Shown: piece by piece, positions 21,273-27,585 of the stretch
How the letters are laid out: the number at the start of each line of letters is the position of its first letter
How positions within the stretch are numbered: position 1 is the first letter of the stretch
Notes under the pieces: model-generated
Told to the model about the DNA's origin: nothing
What the model saw: only the letters and a program-made list of their open reading frames with translations
The model's database searches: none
NCBI GenBank assembly: GCA_036259875.1
Contig: DATAAZ010000062.1
Span: forward strand, 1-27,585
Source: DATAAZ01 sp036259875
Lineage (GTDB): Bacteria; Actinomycetota; Thermoleophilia; Gaiellales; Gaiellaceae
Direction: 5' to 3'
DNA length: 27,585 nucleotides
Made by a program: the position numbers and the translations under genes

Positions 21273-23275
21273 GCCGCCGCTTCGGCGGTCGCCTGGAGCT
21301 CCCGGCGGAGCTCTTTGATCTCGTCGCGGAGCTTGGCGGCGTACTCGAAGCGAAGCTCCTCGGCGGCGACGTACATCTCCTCCTCGAGCGTAACGACGAG
21401 CCGCTCGAGCTCCTCGCGGCTCATGCCCTCGACCTTGGCCGCCCCACGCCGGCGCTTCCCGGGCACGGTCGGCGACTCGAGCGCGAGGAACTCGGCGATG
21501 TCGGAGACGCCCTTGACGATCGACTCGGGCGTGATCCCGTGCTCCTCGTTGTAGCGGAGCTGGATCTCGCGGCGGCGGTTCGTCTCGTCGATCGCCCCCT
21601 TGATCGCCTCGGTCAGCTTGTCCGCGTACATGAGCACCTTGCCGTTCACGTTCCGTGCCGCCCGTCCGATCGTCTGGATCAAGGCGGTCTGGCCGCGCAG
21701 GAACCCCTCCTTGTCCGCGTCGAGGATCGCGACGAGGGAGACCTCCGGCAGGTCGAGCCCCTCGCGCAGCAGGTTCACGCCGACGAGGACGTCGTACTCG
21801 CCGAGACGCAGCTCGCGGATGATCTGGATCCGTTCCAGCGTGTCGATCTCGGAGTGGAGATAGCGCGCTTTCACGCCCGACTCGAGCAGGTAGTCGGTCA
21901 GGTCCTCCGCCATCTTCTTCGTCAGCGTCGTCACGAGGACGCGCTGGCCCGCTTCCTCGCGGCGGCGGATCTCGTTCATCAGGTCGTCGATCTGGTTCTT
22001 TGTCGGGCGAAGCTCGACCTCGGGATCGACGACGCCCGTCGGACGGATGATCTGCTCGGCGACGACCGCCGAGCGACGGAGCTCGAACGTCCCCGGCGTC
22101 GCGGAGACGAAGAGGAGCTGCGGCACGCGCGCGAGGAACTCGTCGAAGCGAAGCGGCCGGTTGTCGAGTGCCGAGGGAAGGCGGAACCCGTACTCGACGA
22201 GCGTCTCCTTGCGCGAGCGGTCGCCCTCGTACATGCCGCCGATCTGCGGCACGGTCTGGTGCGACTCGTCGACGAAGCAGACGAAGTCGTCCGGGAAGTA
22301 GTCGAGGAGCGTGTGTGGCGGCGACCCGGCTGGCCTCCCGTCGAGGATGCGCGAGTAGTTCTCGATCCCGTTGCAGTAGCCGAGCTCCTGGAGCATCTCC
22401 ATGTCGTACTCGGTCCGCTGCCGGATGCGGTGCGCCTCGAGCAGCTTCGCCTGTGACTCGAAGAGCTTCACCTGCTCCTCGAGCTCGTGGCGGATCTCGC
22501 GGACCGACCGCTCGATCGTGTCCCGGTCGGTGACGTACTGCGTCGCCGGGAAGATCGCGAGGTGGTCGAGCTTCGCGTAGACCTCGCCGGTCAGCGGGTC
22601 GAAGTGGCTGATCTGCTCGACCTCGTCGCCGAAGAACGAGATCCGGTAGGCCGACTCCATCGCAGCCGGCTGCACCTCGACGACATCGCCGCGCACGCGG
22701 AACCGTCCCCGGCCCAGAAACGAGTCGTTGCGCGAGTACTGGATGTCGACGAGCTTCCGGAGCAGGACGTCGCGGTCGATCTCCTGCCCCGTCGCGAGCA
22801 AGACGGTCTTCTCCTCGTACTCGCGCGGCGAGCCGATCCCGTAGATGCACGAGACCGAGGCGACGATCACGACGTCGCGCCGTGTCAGGAGCGCGCTCGT
22901 CGCCGCGTGGCGCAGGCGGTCGATGTCGTCGTTGATCGAGGCGTCCTTCTCGATGTAGAGGTCGGCCTGCGGGACATAGGCCTCGGGCTGGTAGTAGTCG
23001 TAGTACGAGACGAAGTACTCGACGGCGTTTCCCGGGAAGAACTCGCGGAACTCGTTGCAAAGCTGCGCGGCGAGCGTCTTGTTATGCGCGATGACGAGCG
23101 CAGGTCGCTGCACCTGCTCGACGATCCACGCCATCGTCGCCGTCTTCCCGGTTCCGGTGGCGCCGAGGAGGGTCTGGAACCGGTTGCCCTCGCTTACCGA
23201 CTGCGCGAGGCCGGCGATCGCCTCGGGCTGGTCGCCCGTCGGGTTGTAGGCGCGTGAGACCTGAAACGGGGGCAC
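21269..23275 (-). CDS. uvrB: Excinuclease ABC subunit B
   Basis: DNA-damage-verifying helicase-like subunit of nucleotide excision repair. 668 residues from GTG 23275, giving the standard start PPFQVSRAYNPTGDQPEAI. Walker A is GATGTGKT at 38-45. The beta-hairpin region SYYDYYQPEAYVPQ, the DESH-type box CFVDESHQT, FVSATPG, the helicase motifs VGVNLLREGLDLPEVSLVAILDADKEGFLR and QTIGRAARN, and a C-terminal UVR domain (REELERLVVTLEEEMYVAAEELRFEYAAKLRDEI) are all intact. A -10-like TACGAT lies 6 nt before the GTG. No SOS box like that of uvrA was found in the 84-bp gap to the sulfatase start. Its stop codon overlaps that of ggt. Confidence 0.99.
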   Translation of the reverse strand: MPPFQVSRAYNPTGDQPEAIAGLAQSVSEGNRFQTLLGATGTGKTATMAWIVEQVQRPALVIAHNKTLAAQLCNEFREFFPGNAVEYFVSYYDYYQPEAYVPQADLYIEKDASINDDIDRLRHAATSALLTRRDVVIVASVSCIYGIGSPREYEEKTVLLATGQEIDRDVLLRKLVDIQYSRNDSFLGRGRFRVRGDVVEVQPAAMESAYRISFFGDEVEQISHFDPLTGEVYAKLDHLAIFPATQYVTDRDTIERSVREIRHELEEQVKLFESQAKLLEAHRIRQRTEYDMEMLQELGYCNGIENYSRILDGRPAGSPPHTLLDYFPDDFVCFVDESHQTVPQIGGMYEGDRSRKETLVEYGFRLPSALDNRPLRFDEFLARVPQLLFVSATPGTFELRRSAVVAEQIIRPTGVVDPEVELRPTKNQIDDLMNEIRRREEAGQRVLVTTLTKKMAEDLTDYLLESGVKARYLHSEIDTLERIQIIRELRLGEYDVLVGVNLLREGLDLPEVSLVAILDADKEGFLRGQTALIQTIGRAARNVNGKVLMYADKLTEAIKGAIDETNRRREIQLRYNEEHGITPESIVKGVSDIAEFLALESPTVPGKRRRGAAKVEGMSREELERLVVTLEEEMYVAAEELRFEYAAKLRDEIKELRRELQATAEAAA
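21274..21288. terminator. Hairpin just past the ggt stop, inside the 3' end of uvrB
   Basis: CCGCCG (21274-21279) pairs with CGGCGG (21283-21288) around CTT, 1 nt after the ggt stop. It is the only visible candidate to end ggt transcription, but it encodes the Ala-rich UvrB C-terminus and may be chance. Confidence 0.25.
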
Positions 23276-23281
23276 CGACTC

Positions 23282-23287
23282 ATCGTA
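23282..23287 (-). promoter_or_regulatory. Candidate -10 element of uvrB (leaderless geometry)
   Basis: TACGAT on the minus strand is exactly 6 nt before GTG 23275, the same geometry as at 14322. There is no Shine-Dalgarno sequence before this GTG. Confidence 0.5.
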
Positions 23288-23317
23288 GCCCTGGGGCCGG
23301 GGCAGGTCGGTTCGCGT

Positions 23318-23346
23318 TTGAGAGCCGCGGACTCGCTTCCTAGACT
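23318..23346 (+). promoter_or_regulatory. Promoter of the sulfatase gene
   Basis: TTGAGA (23318-23323), a 17-nt spacer, TAGACT (23341-23346). The -35 matches consensus at five of six positions. Predicted transcription start near 23353 excludes the upstream TTG at 23318 as start codon and points to GTG 23360 or 23363. Confidence 0.65.
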
Positions 23347-23359
23347 GGGCCGCGGGTCC

Positions 23360-25165
23360 GTGGTGTCCTCTCGCTCCCTCGTGCGTGCGCTCGCGCTCGT
23401 CGCCGCGCTCGTCGCCGTCGTCGCGCCCGCCGCCTCGGCGCAAACTGCCGAGCGTCCGAGTGTCGTCCTCGTCCTCACCGACGACCAGCGCTGGGACACG
23501 CTTTCCGCGATGCCGAACGTGCGCCGCGAGCTCGTCGGGCGCGGCGTCACGTTCTCGAACGGCTTCGTCGTCAACTCGCTCTGCTGCCCAAGCAGGGCGA
23601 GCATCCTGACCGGGCTCTATTCCCACTCGACGGGCGTGTACCTGAACACGGGGCGGTACGGCGGCTTCGCCGCCTTCCGCGACGCCTCCACCGTTGCCAC
23701 ATGGCTCCAGGCGGTCGGGTACCGGACCGGCTACGTCGGCAAGTACCTCAACGGGTACTCGCCGCTGTCCGGGTATGTCCCGCCCGGATGGAGCCACTGG
23801 ACGGCGTTCGCGGGCCGCTACGACGAATACTGGCTCAACCGGAACGGGGCGCCCACCTGGCACGGGCGCGAGCCGTCCGAGTACTCGACGGACGTCCTCG
23901 CCGACGACGCGGTCAGGTTCCTTCGCGAGACGGCGGGACCGCTCTTCCTCGTCTACGCGCCTTACGCCCCCCACTCCCCCGCCACTCCGGCGCAGCGCCA
24001 TGCCGGAGCGCTTGCGGATCTCGAGCCGTGGCGGCCCGCGAGCTACAACGAGGCGGACGTCTCCGACAAGCCGGCCTGGCTTCGCGCACGTCCGCTTCTC
24101 GAGCCGGCGCAGCAGAACGCGATCGACGAGTTCCGCCGCGACCAGCTCCGCTCCCTGCTCGCGGTGGACGAAGGGGTCGGTCGAATCGTCGAGGCGCTAC
24201 GCGAGACCGGCCGCCTCGAGAACACGCTCATCGCCTACACGTCCGACAACGGGTTCGCGTGGGGTGAGCATCGGCGGACGAGCAAGATGGACCCCTACGA
24301 GGAGTCGATCAGGGTGCCGTTCGTCGTGCGGTACGACGCGCTCGTCCGGTCACCGCGGCGCGACCGGCGGCTCGTCCTCAACATCGACCTCGCGCCCACG
24401 TTCGCCGACGTCGCCGGCATCGTGCCGCCCTACGTCGAAGGCGCGAGCCTCGTGCCGCTCTTGACGTCGCCCGATGTCCCCTGGCGCGCGGACTTCCTCG
24501 TCGAGCACCTGCGCTCGACGCCGACGAACCACGGGATCCCGAGCTATTGCGCGGTCAGGAACGCGAGGTCGATCTTCGTGTCGTACGAGACGGGCGAGGA
24601 GGAGCTCTACGACCTCGTCGCCGATCCGCACCAGCTCGAGAACCTCGCCGCAAGCCCCGAGCGCGCGGCACAGCTTCGCGGGCGCCGGGCACGGCTTCGC
24701 CAGCTCTGCAACCCGCCGCCCCCGGTCGCTTGCACGATCTTCGGCACGAAGGGTGACGACGTTCTGCGGGGGACGGCCAACTACGACGTCGTCTGCGCGC
24801 GCGAAGGGTGGGACGAGATCCACGCGGGCCCCTCGAACGACGTGGTGATCGCGGGCTCGGGCGGCGACCGCGTCTGGGGTGGCGACGGAAACGACAGCCT
24901 CTCGGGCGGGTCCGGAAACGACGTCTTGCGCGGCCGAGCTGGGACGGACCGGCTCTTCGGCGATGGAGGAAACGACTCGATCGCCGCGCGCGACGCCGCC
25001 CGCGACGACGTCGTGTGCGGGCCAGGGCGCGACATCGTGCTCGCCGACCACGTCGATCGCCTCGCGCGCGACTGCGAAGTCATCCGCCGCGCAGAGGAGC
25101 CCGTGACCCGGCCGCCCGACCGGCGGGCGCCGGCCGCCCGTCGGACGCCGAGCTCGTCCCCGTAG
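23360..25165 (+). CDS. Secreted sulfatase with C-terminal RTX-like calcium-binding repeats
   Basis: 601 residues from GTG 23360 (23363 equally possible). Signal peptide to about 28 (PAASAQ). Sulfatase domain ~33-460: metal pair Asp41/Asp42 (LTDDQ), formylglycine motif C75-C-P-S-R, Lys128 in VGKYLNGY, His205, and Asp296/Asn297 in TSDNG. NSLCCPSRASILTG and GKYLNGY are typical of N-acetylglucosamine-6-sulfatase-like members, so a sulfated glycan is the likeliest substrate. Cys75 needs a formylglycine-generating enzyme, not present here. Residues ~475-570 hold RTX-type nonapeptides (GGDGNDSLSGGSGNDVLRG, GDGGNDSI), flanked by single cysteines. These should bind calcium outside the cell. The 3' end overlaps the lytic transglycosylase frame on the other strand by 385 nt. 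Confidence 0.95.
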   Translation: MVSSRSLVRALALVAALVAVVAPAASAQTAERPSVVLVLTDDQRWDTLSAMPNVRRELVGRGVTFSNGFVVNSLCCPSRASILTGLYSHSTGVYLNTGRYGGFAAFRDASTVATWLQAVGYRTGYVGKYLNGYSPLSGYVPPGWSHWTAFAGRYDEYWLNRNGAPTWHGREPSEYSTDVLADDAVRFLRETAGPLFLVYAPYAPHSPATPAQRHAGALADLEPWRPASYNEADVSDKPAWLRARPLLEPAQQNAIDEFRRDQLRSLLAVDEGVGRIVEALRETGRLENTLIAYTSDNGFAWGEHRRTSKMDPYEESIRVPFVVRYDALVRSPRRDRRLVLNIDLAPTFADVAGIVPPYVEGASLVPLLTSPDVPWRADFLVEHLRSTPTNHGIPSYCAVRNARSIFVSYETGEEELYDLVADPHQLENLAASPERAAQLRGRRARLRQLCNPPPPVACTIFGTKGDDVLRGTANYDVVCAREGWDEIHAGPSNDVVIAGSGGDRVWGGDGNDSLSGGSGNDVLRGRAGTDRLFGDGGNDSIAARDAARDDVVCGPGRDIVLADHVDRLARDCEVIRRAEEPVTRPPDRRAPAARRTPSSSP

Positions 25166-25686
25166 GCGCGCGCGTAGATCTCCCGCAGCTCGAGCACGTC
25201 GTCGACGTACTCGCGCGTCTCCGCGAATACGATCCCTCGGTCGGCCGCGAGCCACTCGTCGACGTTTCGCTGCCCTGCGTTGTACGCGGCGAGCGCGAGC
25301 CGCTCGTCGTCGTACTTCGTGAGCAGGCGGCGGAGGTAGAAGGCGCCGTAGCGGACGTTTATCTCAGGGTCGTAGAGATCGCGGACGACGAACTCCTTGC
25401 CGCCCGTATGGAGGGCGATCCCCTTCGCAGTCGCGGGGAGGAGCTGCATGAGGCCGATCGCCCCGGAGGTCGAGCGCGCGGCCGAGTCGAATTTGCTCTC
25501 TCGGTAGACGACCGCGGCGAGGAGCGCCGCGTCGAGGTCGTAGTTCCGAGCGTGGCCGACGATCACGTGCTCGTACGCGAGCGGGTAGCGGTGCTTCGCG
25601 TACCAGCCCGGCTTCGCGTCCTCCAGATAGACGACCGCGCCGGCGACGCCGGCGAAGGCAACGAGCGCTGCGAGGGCGTAGCGCAT
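24781..25686 (-). CDS. Lytic transglycosylase (SLT domain), with anomalous antisense C-terminal extension
   Basis: 301 residues from ATG 25686. An N-terminal membrane anchor or signal (YALAALVAFAGVAGAVVYL, 3-21) precedes an SLT/goose-lysozyme-type domain (~38-172) with catalytic Glu63 in VVYRESKFDSAA, SGAIGLMQLLPATA, YDPEINVRYGAFYLRRLL and LALAAYNAGQRNVDEWL. It cleaves peptidoglycan glycan strands to 1,6-anhydro products. The domain ends near residue 175, almost exactly where the convergent sulfatase stops. The remaining ~126 residues are Ser/Arg/Pro-rich and are simply the antisense reading of the RTX-coding region, so the true C-terminus may be near 25150 (lost stop or sequencing frameshift). 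It starts 3 nt after the coaE stop, so rpsA-coaE-this gene form one transcript. Confidence 0.88.
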   Translation of the reverse strand: MRYALAALVAFAGVAGAVVYLEDAKPGWYAKHRYPLAYEHVIVGHARNYDLDAALLAAVVYRESKFDSAARSTSGAIGLMQLLPATAKGIALHTGGKEFVVRDLYDPEINVRYGAFYLRRLLTKYDDERLALAAYNAGQRNVDEWLAADRGIVFAETREYVDDVLELREIYARAYGDELGVRRAAGARRSGGRVTGSSARRMTSQSRARRSTWSASTMSRPGPHTTSSRAASRAAIESFPPSPKSRSVPARPRKTSFPDPPERLSFPSPPQTRSPPEPAITTSFEGPAWISSHPSRAQTTS

Positions 25687-25689
25687 CCG

Positions 25690-26262
25690 TCAGTGCCCCG
25701 CGCAGGTCAGCTTGGCGAGCACGTCGGACGCGAACGCGTCGAGGTCGGCGAGCGAGCCGTCGTTCACGTACGCGAAGTCGGCGCGCGCCACCTTCTCGTC
25801 GTCCGGCAGGAGGCGGCGCTCGCGCTCCTCGAGCGGCCGCCGGACCCGGGCAGCCCGTACCCGGCGCGGCGCCGTCACGACGGCCACCGCGTCGAACCTC
25901 GGCTCGGCGCCGACCTCGTAGAGGAGCGGCACCTCGATGACGCACACGGCGGGCGGATCGTTCGTCCCGGCGAGCCGCTGGCGCCACGCCTCGTACGCAG
26001 CGAGCACGCGGGGGTGGACGAGCGCCTCGAGCCAGGCGAGCGCGTCGCGGTCGGCGAAGACGATCTCGGCGACGCGCGCACGGTCGATCTCGCCCGCGCC
26101 GTCGAGCACGCGGTCCCCGAAGCGCTCGACGACTGCGCGCTTGACGGCGCCGTCCTCGCGAAGGAGGCGGTGGACGATCTCGTCGCTCGAGAGGACGGCC
26201 GCCCCATGACGCGCGAACGCGCGCAAGAGCTCGCTCTTCCCCGCCCCGATCCCGCCCGTCAC
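25690..26262 (-). CDS. coaE: Dephospho-CoA kinase
   Basis: Last step of CoA synthesis: phosphorylates the 3'-hydroxyl of dephospho-CoA. About 190 residues. P-loop TGGIGAGKS, then LSSDEIVHRLL, HPRVLAAYEAWRQ, VIEVPLLYEVGAEPRFDAVAVVTAP and ADFAYVNDGSLADL match the family. The start is uncertain: GTG 26262 gives MTGGIGAGKS, which trims the usual first beta-strand (family pattern M-x-h-x-L-TGGIGSGKS). The residues PAALAV encoded just upstream would supply that strand, but no ATG/GTG/TTG precedes them without a long overlap into rpsA; a CTG at 26307 is possible. It follows rpsA by 25 nt and precedes the lytic transglycosylase by 3 nt. rpsA-coaE-uvrB order is conserved in Actinomycetota. Confidence 0.95.
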   Translation of the reverse strand: MTGGIGAGKSELLRAFARHGAAVLSSDEIVHRLLREDGAVKRAVVERFGDRVLDGAGEIDRARVAEIVFADRDALAWLEALVHPRVLAAYEAWRQRLAGTNDPPAVCVIEVPLLYEVGAEPRFDAVAVVTAPRRVRAARVRRPLEERERRLLPDDEKVARADFAYVNDGSLADLDAFASDVLAKLTCAGH

Positions 26263-26287
26263 CGCGAGCGCGGCGGGGCGGTGCCCG

Positions 26288-27580
26288 CTACTCGTTCGCC
26301 TCAGTCTGAGCGGGGACGCCGTCCTCGGCGTCCGCGGGCTCCGCGGCCGCGCCCTCGGGCTCGCCGGGGTCAACCCGCACCGCCTCGCCCGCCTCGGCGA
26401 AGACCTCTTCCGAGAGGCCGAGCGACGAGGCGCCGTCGAGCGAGCGGACGGGCTCGCCCTCCTCGACACGCTTCAGGGAGAGCGAAAGACGGCGGCGCTC
26501 GGCGTCCATCTCGATGATCTTCGCGCGCACGATTTCCCCCTGCGAGACGACCTCACGAGGATTCTCGACGTGGTGCTGGGCGAGCTCGGAGATGTGCACC
26601 AGCCCCTCGACGCCTGGGAGGATTTCGACGAACGCCCCGAACGTCACGACCTTCGTCACGCGACCTTCGACGACGTCTCCCTCGTCGTAGGTGTCGACGA
26701 CCTGCTGCCACGGGTCGCTCTGCGTCTGCTTGAGCCCGAGCGAGATCCGCTGCCGTTCCCGGTCGATGTCGAGCACCTTCACGCGGACCTCCTGCCCGAT
26801 CTGGAGCACCTCGGACGGATGGTTCACGTGGCTCCACGAGAGCTCCGAGATGTGGATGAGCCCGTCGATCCCGTCGAGATCGACGAACGCGCCGAAGTCG
26901 ACGATGTTGGAGATCGTGCCCGTCACGATGTCGCCCGGCGACAGGCGGTCGAGGATCGCCTGCCGCGCCTCCTTCCGCTCCTCCTCGAGGACGGCGCGGC
27001 GTGAGAGGACGACGTTGTTGCGGCTTCGGTTGAGCTCGATGACCTTGCAGCGCAGCGTCTTGCCGAGGAACTCGTCGAGGTCTTGCACCCGGCGGATGTC
27101 GACGAGCGAGGCGGGTAGGAAGCCGCGCACGCCGAGGTCGAGGATGAGGCCGCCCTTGACGACCTCGATCACCGTCCCCTCGACCGGCTCGCCGCTCTCG
27201 GCCGCGCCCTCGAAGCGCTTCCACGCCATCTCGAACCGCGCGCGCTTCTTCGACAGGATCAGGCGGCCGTCCTGGTCCTCCTTCGTGAGGACGAGCGCGT
27301 CTACCTCCTCGCCGAGCGAGACCTCCTCGGAGGGATCGATCGACTTACGGATCGAGAGCTCGTTCGCCGGGATGACGCCCTCCGACTTGTAGCCGATGTC
27401 GACGAGCACCTCGTCCTTGTCGATCCGAACCACCTTGCCGGACACCACGTCCCCGTCCTCGAAGGGGACCATCGTGGCGTCGTAGTTGGGGACGATCTGC
27501 CCGTCGATCTCGAGCAGAAGGCCGCCTGAGCCCTCGACGGGCTTTGCGGAAGGCGCTGTTGGTGCTTCGACCGTGGACAT
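26288..27580 (-). CDS. rpsA: 30S ribosomal protein S1
   Basis: mRNA-binding ribosomal protein, 430 residues from ATG 27580. Four S1 OB-fold domains: ~43-110 (GDVVSGKVVRIDKDEVLVDIG), ~130-196 (GEPVEGTVIEVVKGGLILDLG), ~216-285 (GDIVTGTISNIVDFGAFVDLDG) and ~302-371 (GDVVEGRVTKVVTFGAFVEI). Domains 3 and 4 carry the canonical DGLIHISEL/EGLVHISEL loops; 1 and 2 are more diverged, as is usual for domains that contact the ribosome. The C-terminal ~55 residues are acidic and Ala/Glu-rich. Four domains, rather than the six of E. coli, is the normal actinobacterial form. Only 5 bases of upstream sequence are in the window, so its promoter is not visible. Confidence 0.98.
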   Translation of the reverse strand: MSTVEAPTAPSAKPVEGSGGLLLEIDGQIVPNYDATMVPFEDGDVVSGKVVRIDKDEVLVDIGYKSEGVIPANELSIRKSIDPSEEVSLGEEVDALVLTKEDQDGRLILSKKRARFEMAWKRFEGAAESGEPVEGTVIEVVKGGLILDLGVRGFLPASLVDIRRVQDLDEFLGKTLRCKVIELNRSRNNVVLSRRAVLEEERKEARQAILDRLSPGDIVTGTISNIVDFGAFVDLDGIDGLIHISELSWSHVNHPSEVLQIGQEVRVKVLDIDRERQRISLGLKQTQSDPWQQVVDTYDEGDVVEGRVTKVVTFGAFVEILPGVEGLVHISELAQHHVENPREVVSQGEIVRAKIIEMDAERRRLSLSLKRVEEGEPVRSLDGASSLGLSEEVFAEAGEAVRVDPGEPEGAAAEPADAEDGVPAQTEANE

Positions 27581-27585
27581 CGGCC

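Noticed and set aside
18528..23060. Open frame of about 1500 codons on the minus strand
   Set aside because: Spans the fusion gene start, the divergent promoters, all of ggt (antisense) and part of uvrB in a non-native frame. The composition is typical of a high-GC shadow and no domain is seen.
23276..23359. Possible SOS box in the uvrB-sulfatase gap (CGAAC on the minus strand near 23312)
   Set aside because: The second half-site GTTCG at the required 4-nt distance is missing.
1..27585. tRNA, rRNA, riboswitch, transposase, integrase or prophage genes
   Set aside because: Looked for on both strands by eye; no cloverleaf-like segment, transposase or integrase motif, or terminal inverted repeat pair was found. 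This is not a computed search.

Overview
This is a very GC-rich window with dense genes and frequent GTG starts. Many stop/start codons overlap by 4 nt. The order rpsA-coaE-...-uvrB-...-uvrA on one strand, a LexA operator of the Gram-positive/actinobacterial type (CGAAC-N4-GTTCG) before uvrA, and a four-S1-domain ribosomal protein S1 all point to Actinomycetota. The RTX-tailed sulfatase and overall style suggest a deep lineage such as Thermoleophilia (Gaiellales/Solirubrobacterales). The phylum is well supported; the class is an inference.

Layout, left to right. (1) 1-5481, minus strand, read right to left: fmdB-type zinc ribbon, family 4 uracil-DNA glycosylase, the t6A tRNA-modification genes tsaE-tsaB-(rimI)-tsaD, then a secreted subtilase cut off by the window edge. 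(2) 5707-8823, plus strand: a membrane-anchored Pro-rich protein with a His/Gly/Asn tail, then a tightly overlapped pantothenate cluster of a Rossmann/DUF2520 protein, panC and panB. (3) 8863-14322, minus strand: a small membrane protein, a PH-domain protein, a secreted glycoside hydrolase, SOS-controlled uvrA and a Yip1-like membrane protein. (4) 14348-15202, plus strand: a cytoplasmic calcineurin-like phosphoesterase. It diverges from the small membrane gene at a palindromic -10 element. (5) 15253-21272: a divergent pair of secreted enzymes. On the minus strand is a 1273-residue fusion of a nucleotide-pyrophosphatase-type phosphodiesterase with a 5'-nucleotidase; on the plus strand is a gamma-glutamyltransferase. 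(6) 21269-27580, minus strand: rpsA-coaE-lytic transglycosylase and uvrB, interrupted by a plus-strand secreted sulfatase with an RTX-like calcium-binding tail.

How it fits together. The minus-strand core is housekeeping: translation (S1, t6A, RimI), CoA synthesis (CoaE, with PanB/PanC nearby), and excision and base-excision repair. Between uvrB and uvrA, and between uvrB and the rpsA-coaE group, lie genes for secreted hydrolases acting on nucleotides, gamma-glutamyl peptides, sulfate esters and glycans. They look like an extracellular scavenging set inserted into a conserved repair/translation neighbourhood. The most unusual item is the two-enzyme phosphodiesterase/5'-nucleotidase fusion. 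It retains essentially all expected catalytic residues of both halves and could convert pyrophosphate- or phosphodiester-linked nucleotides to nucleoside plus phosphate in one polypeptide.

Several genes have a -10-like hexamer only 6-9 nt before the start codon, suggesting widespread leaderless or near-leaderless transcripts. No RNA genes, CRISPR arrays, insertion sequences or att sites were seen. No gene-free gap exceeds 300 bases; the largest is 5482-5706.
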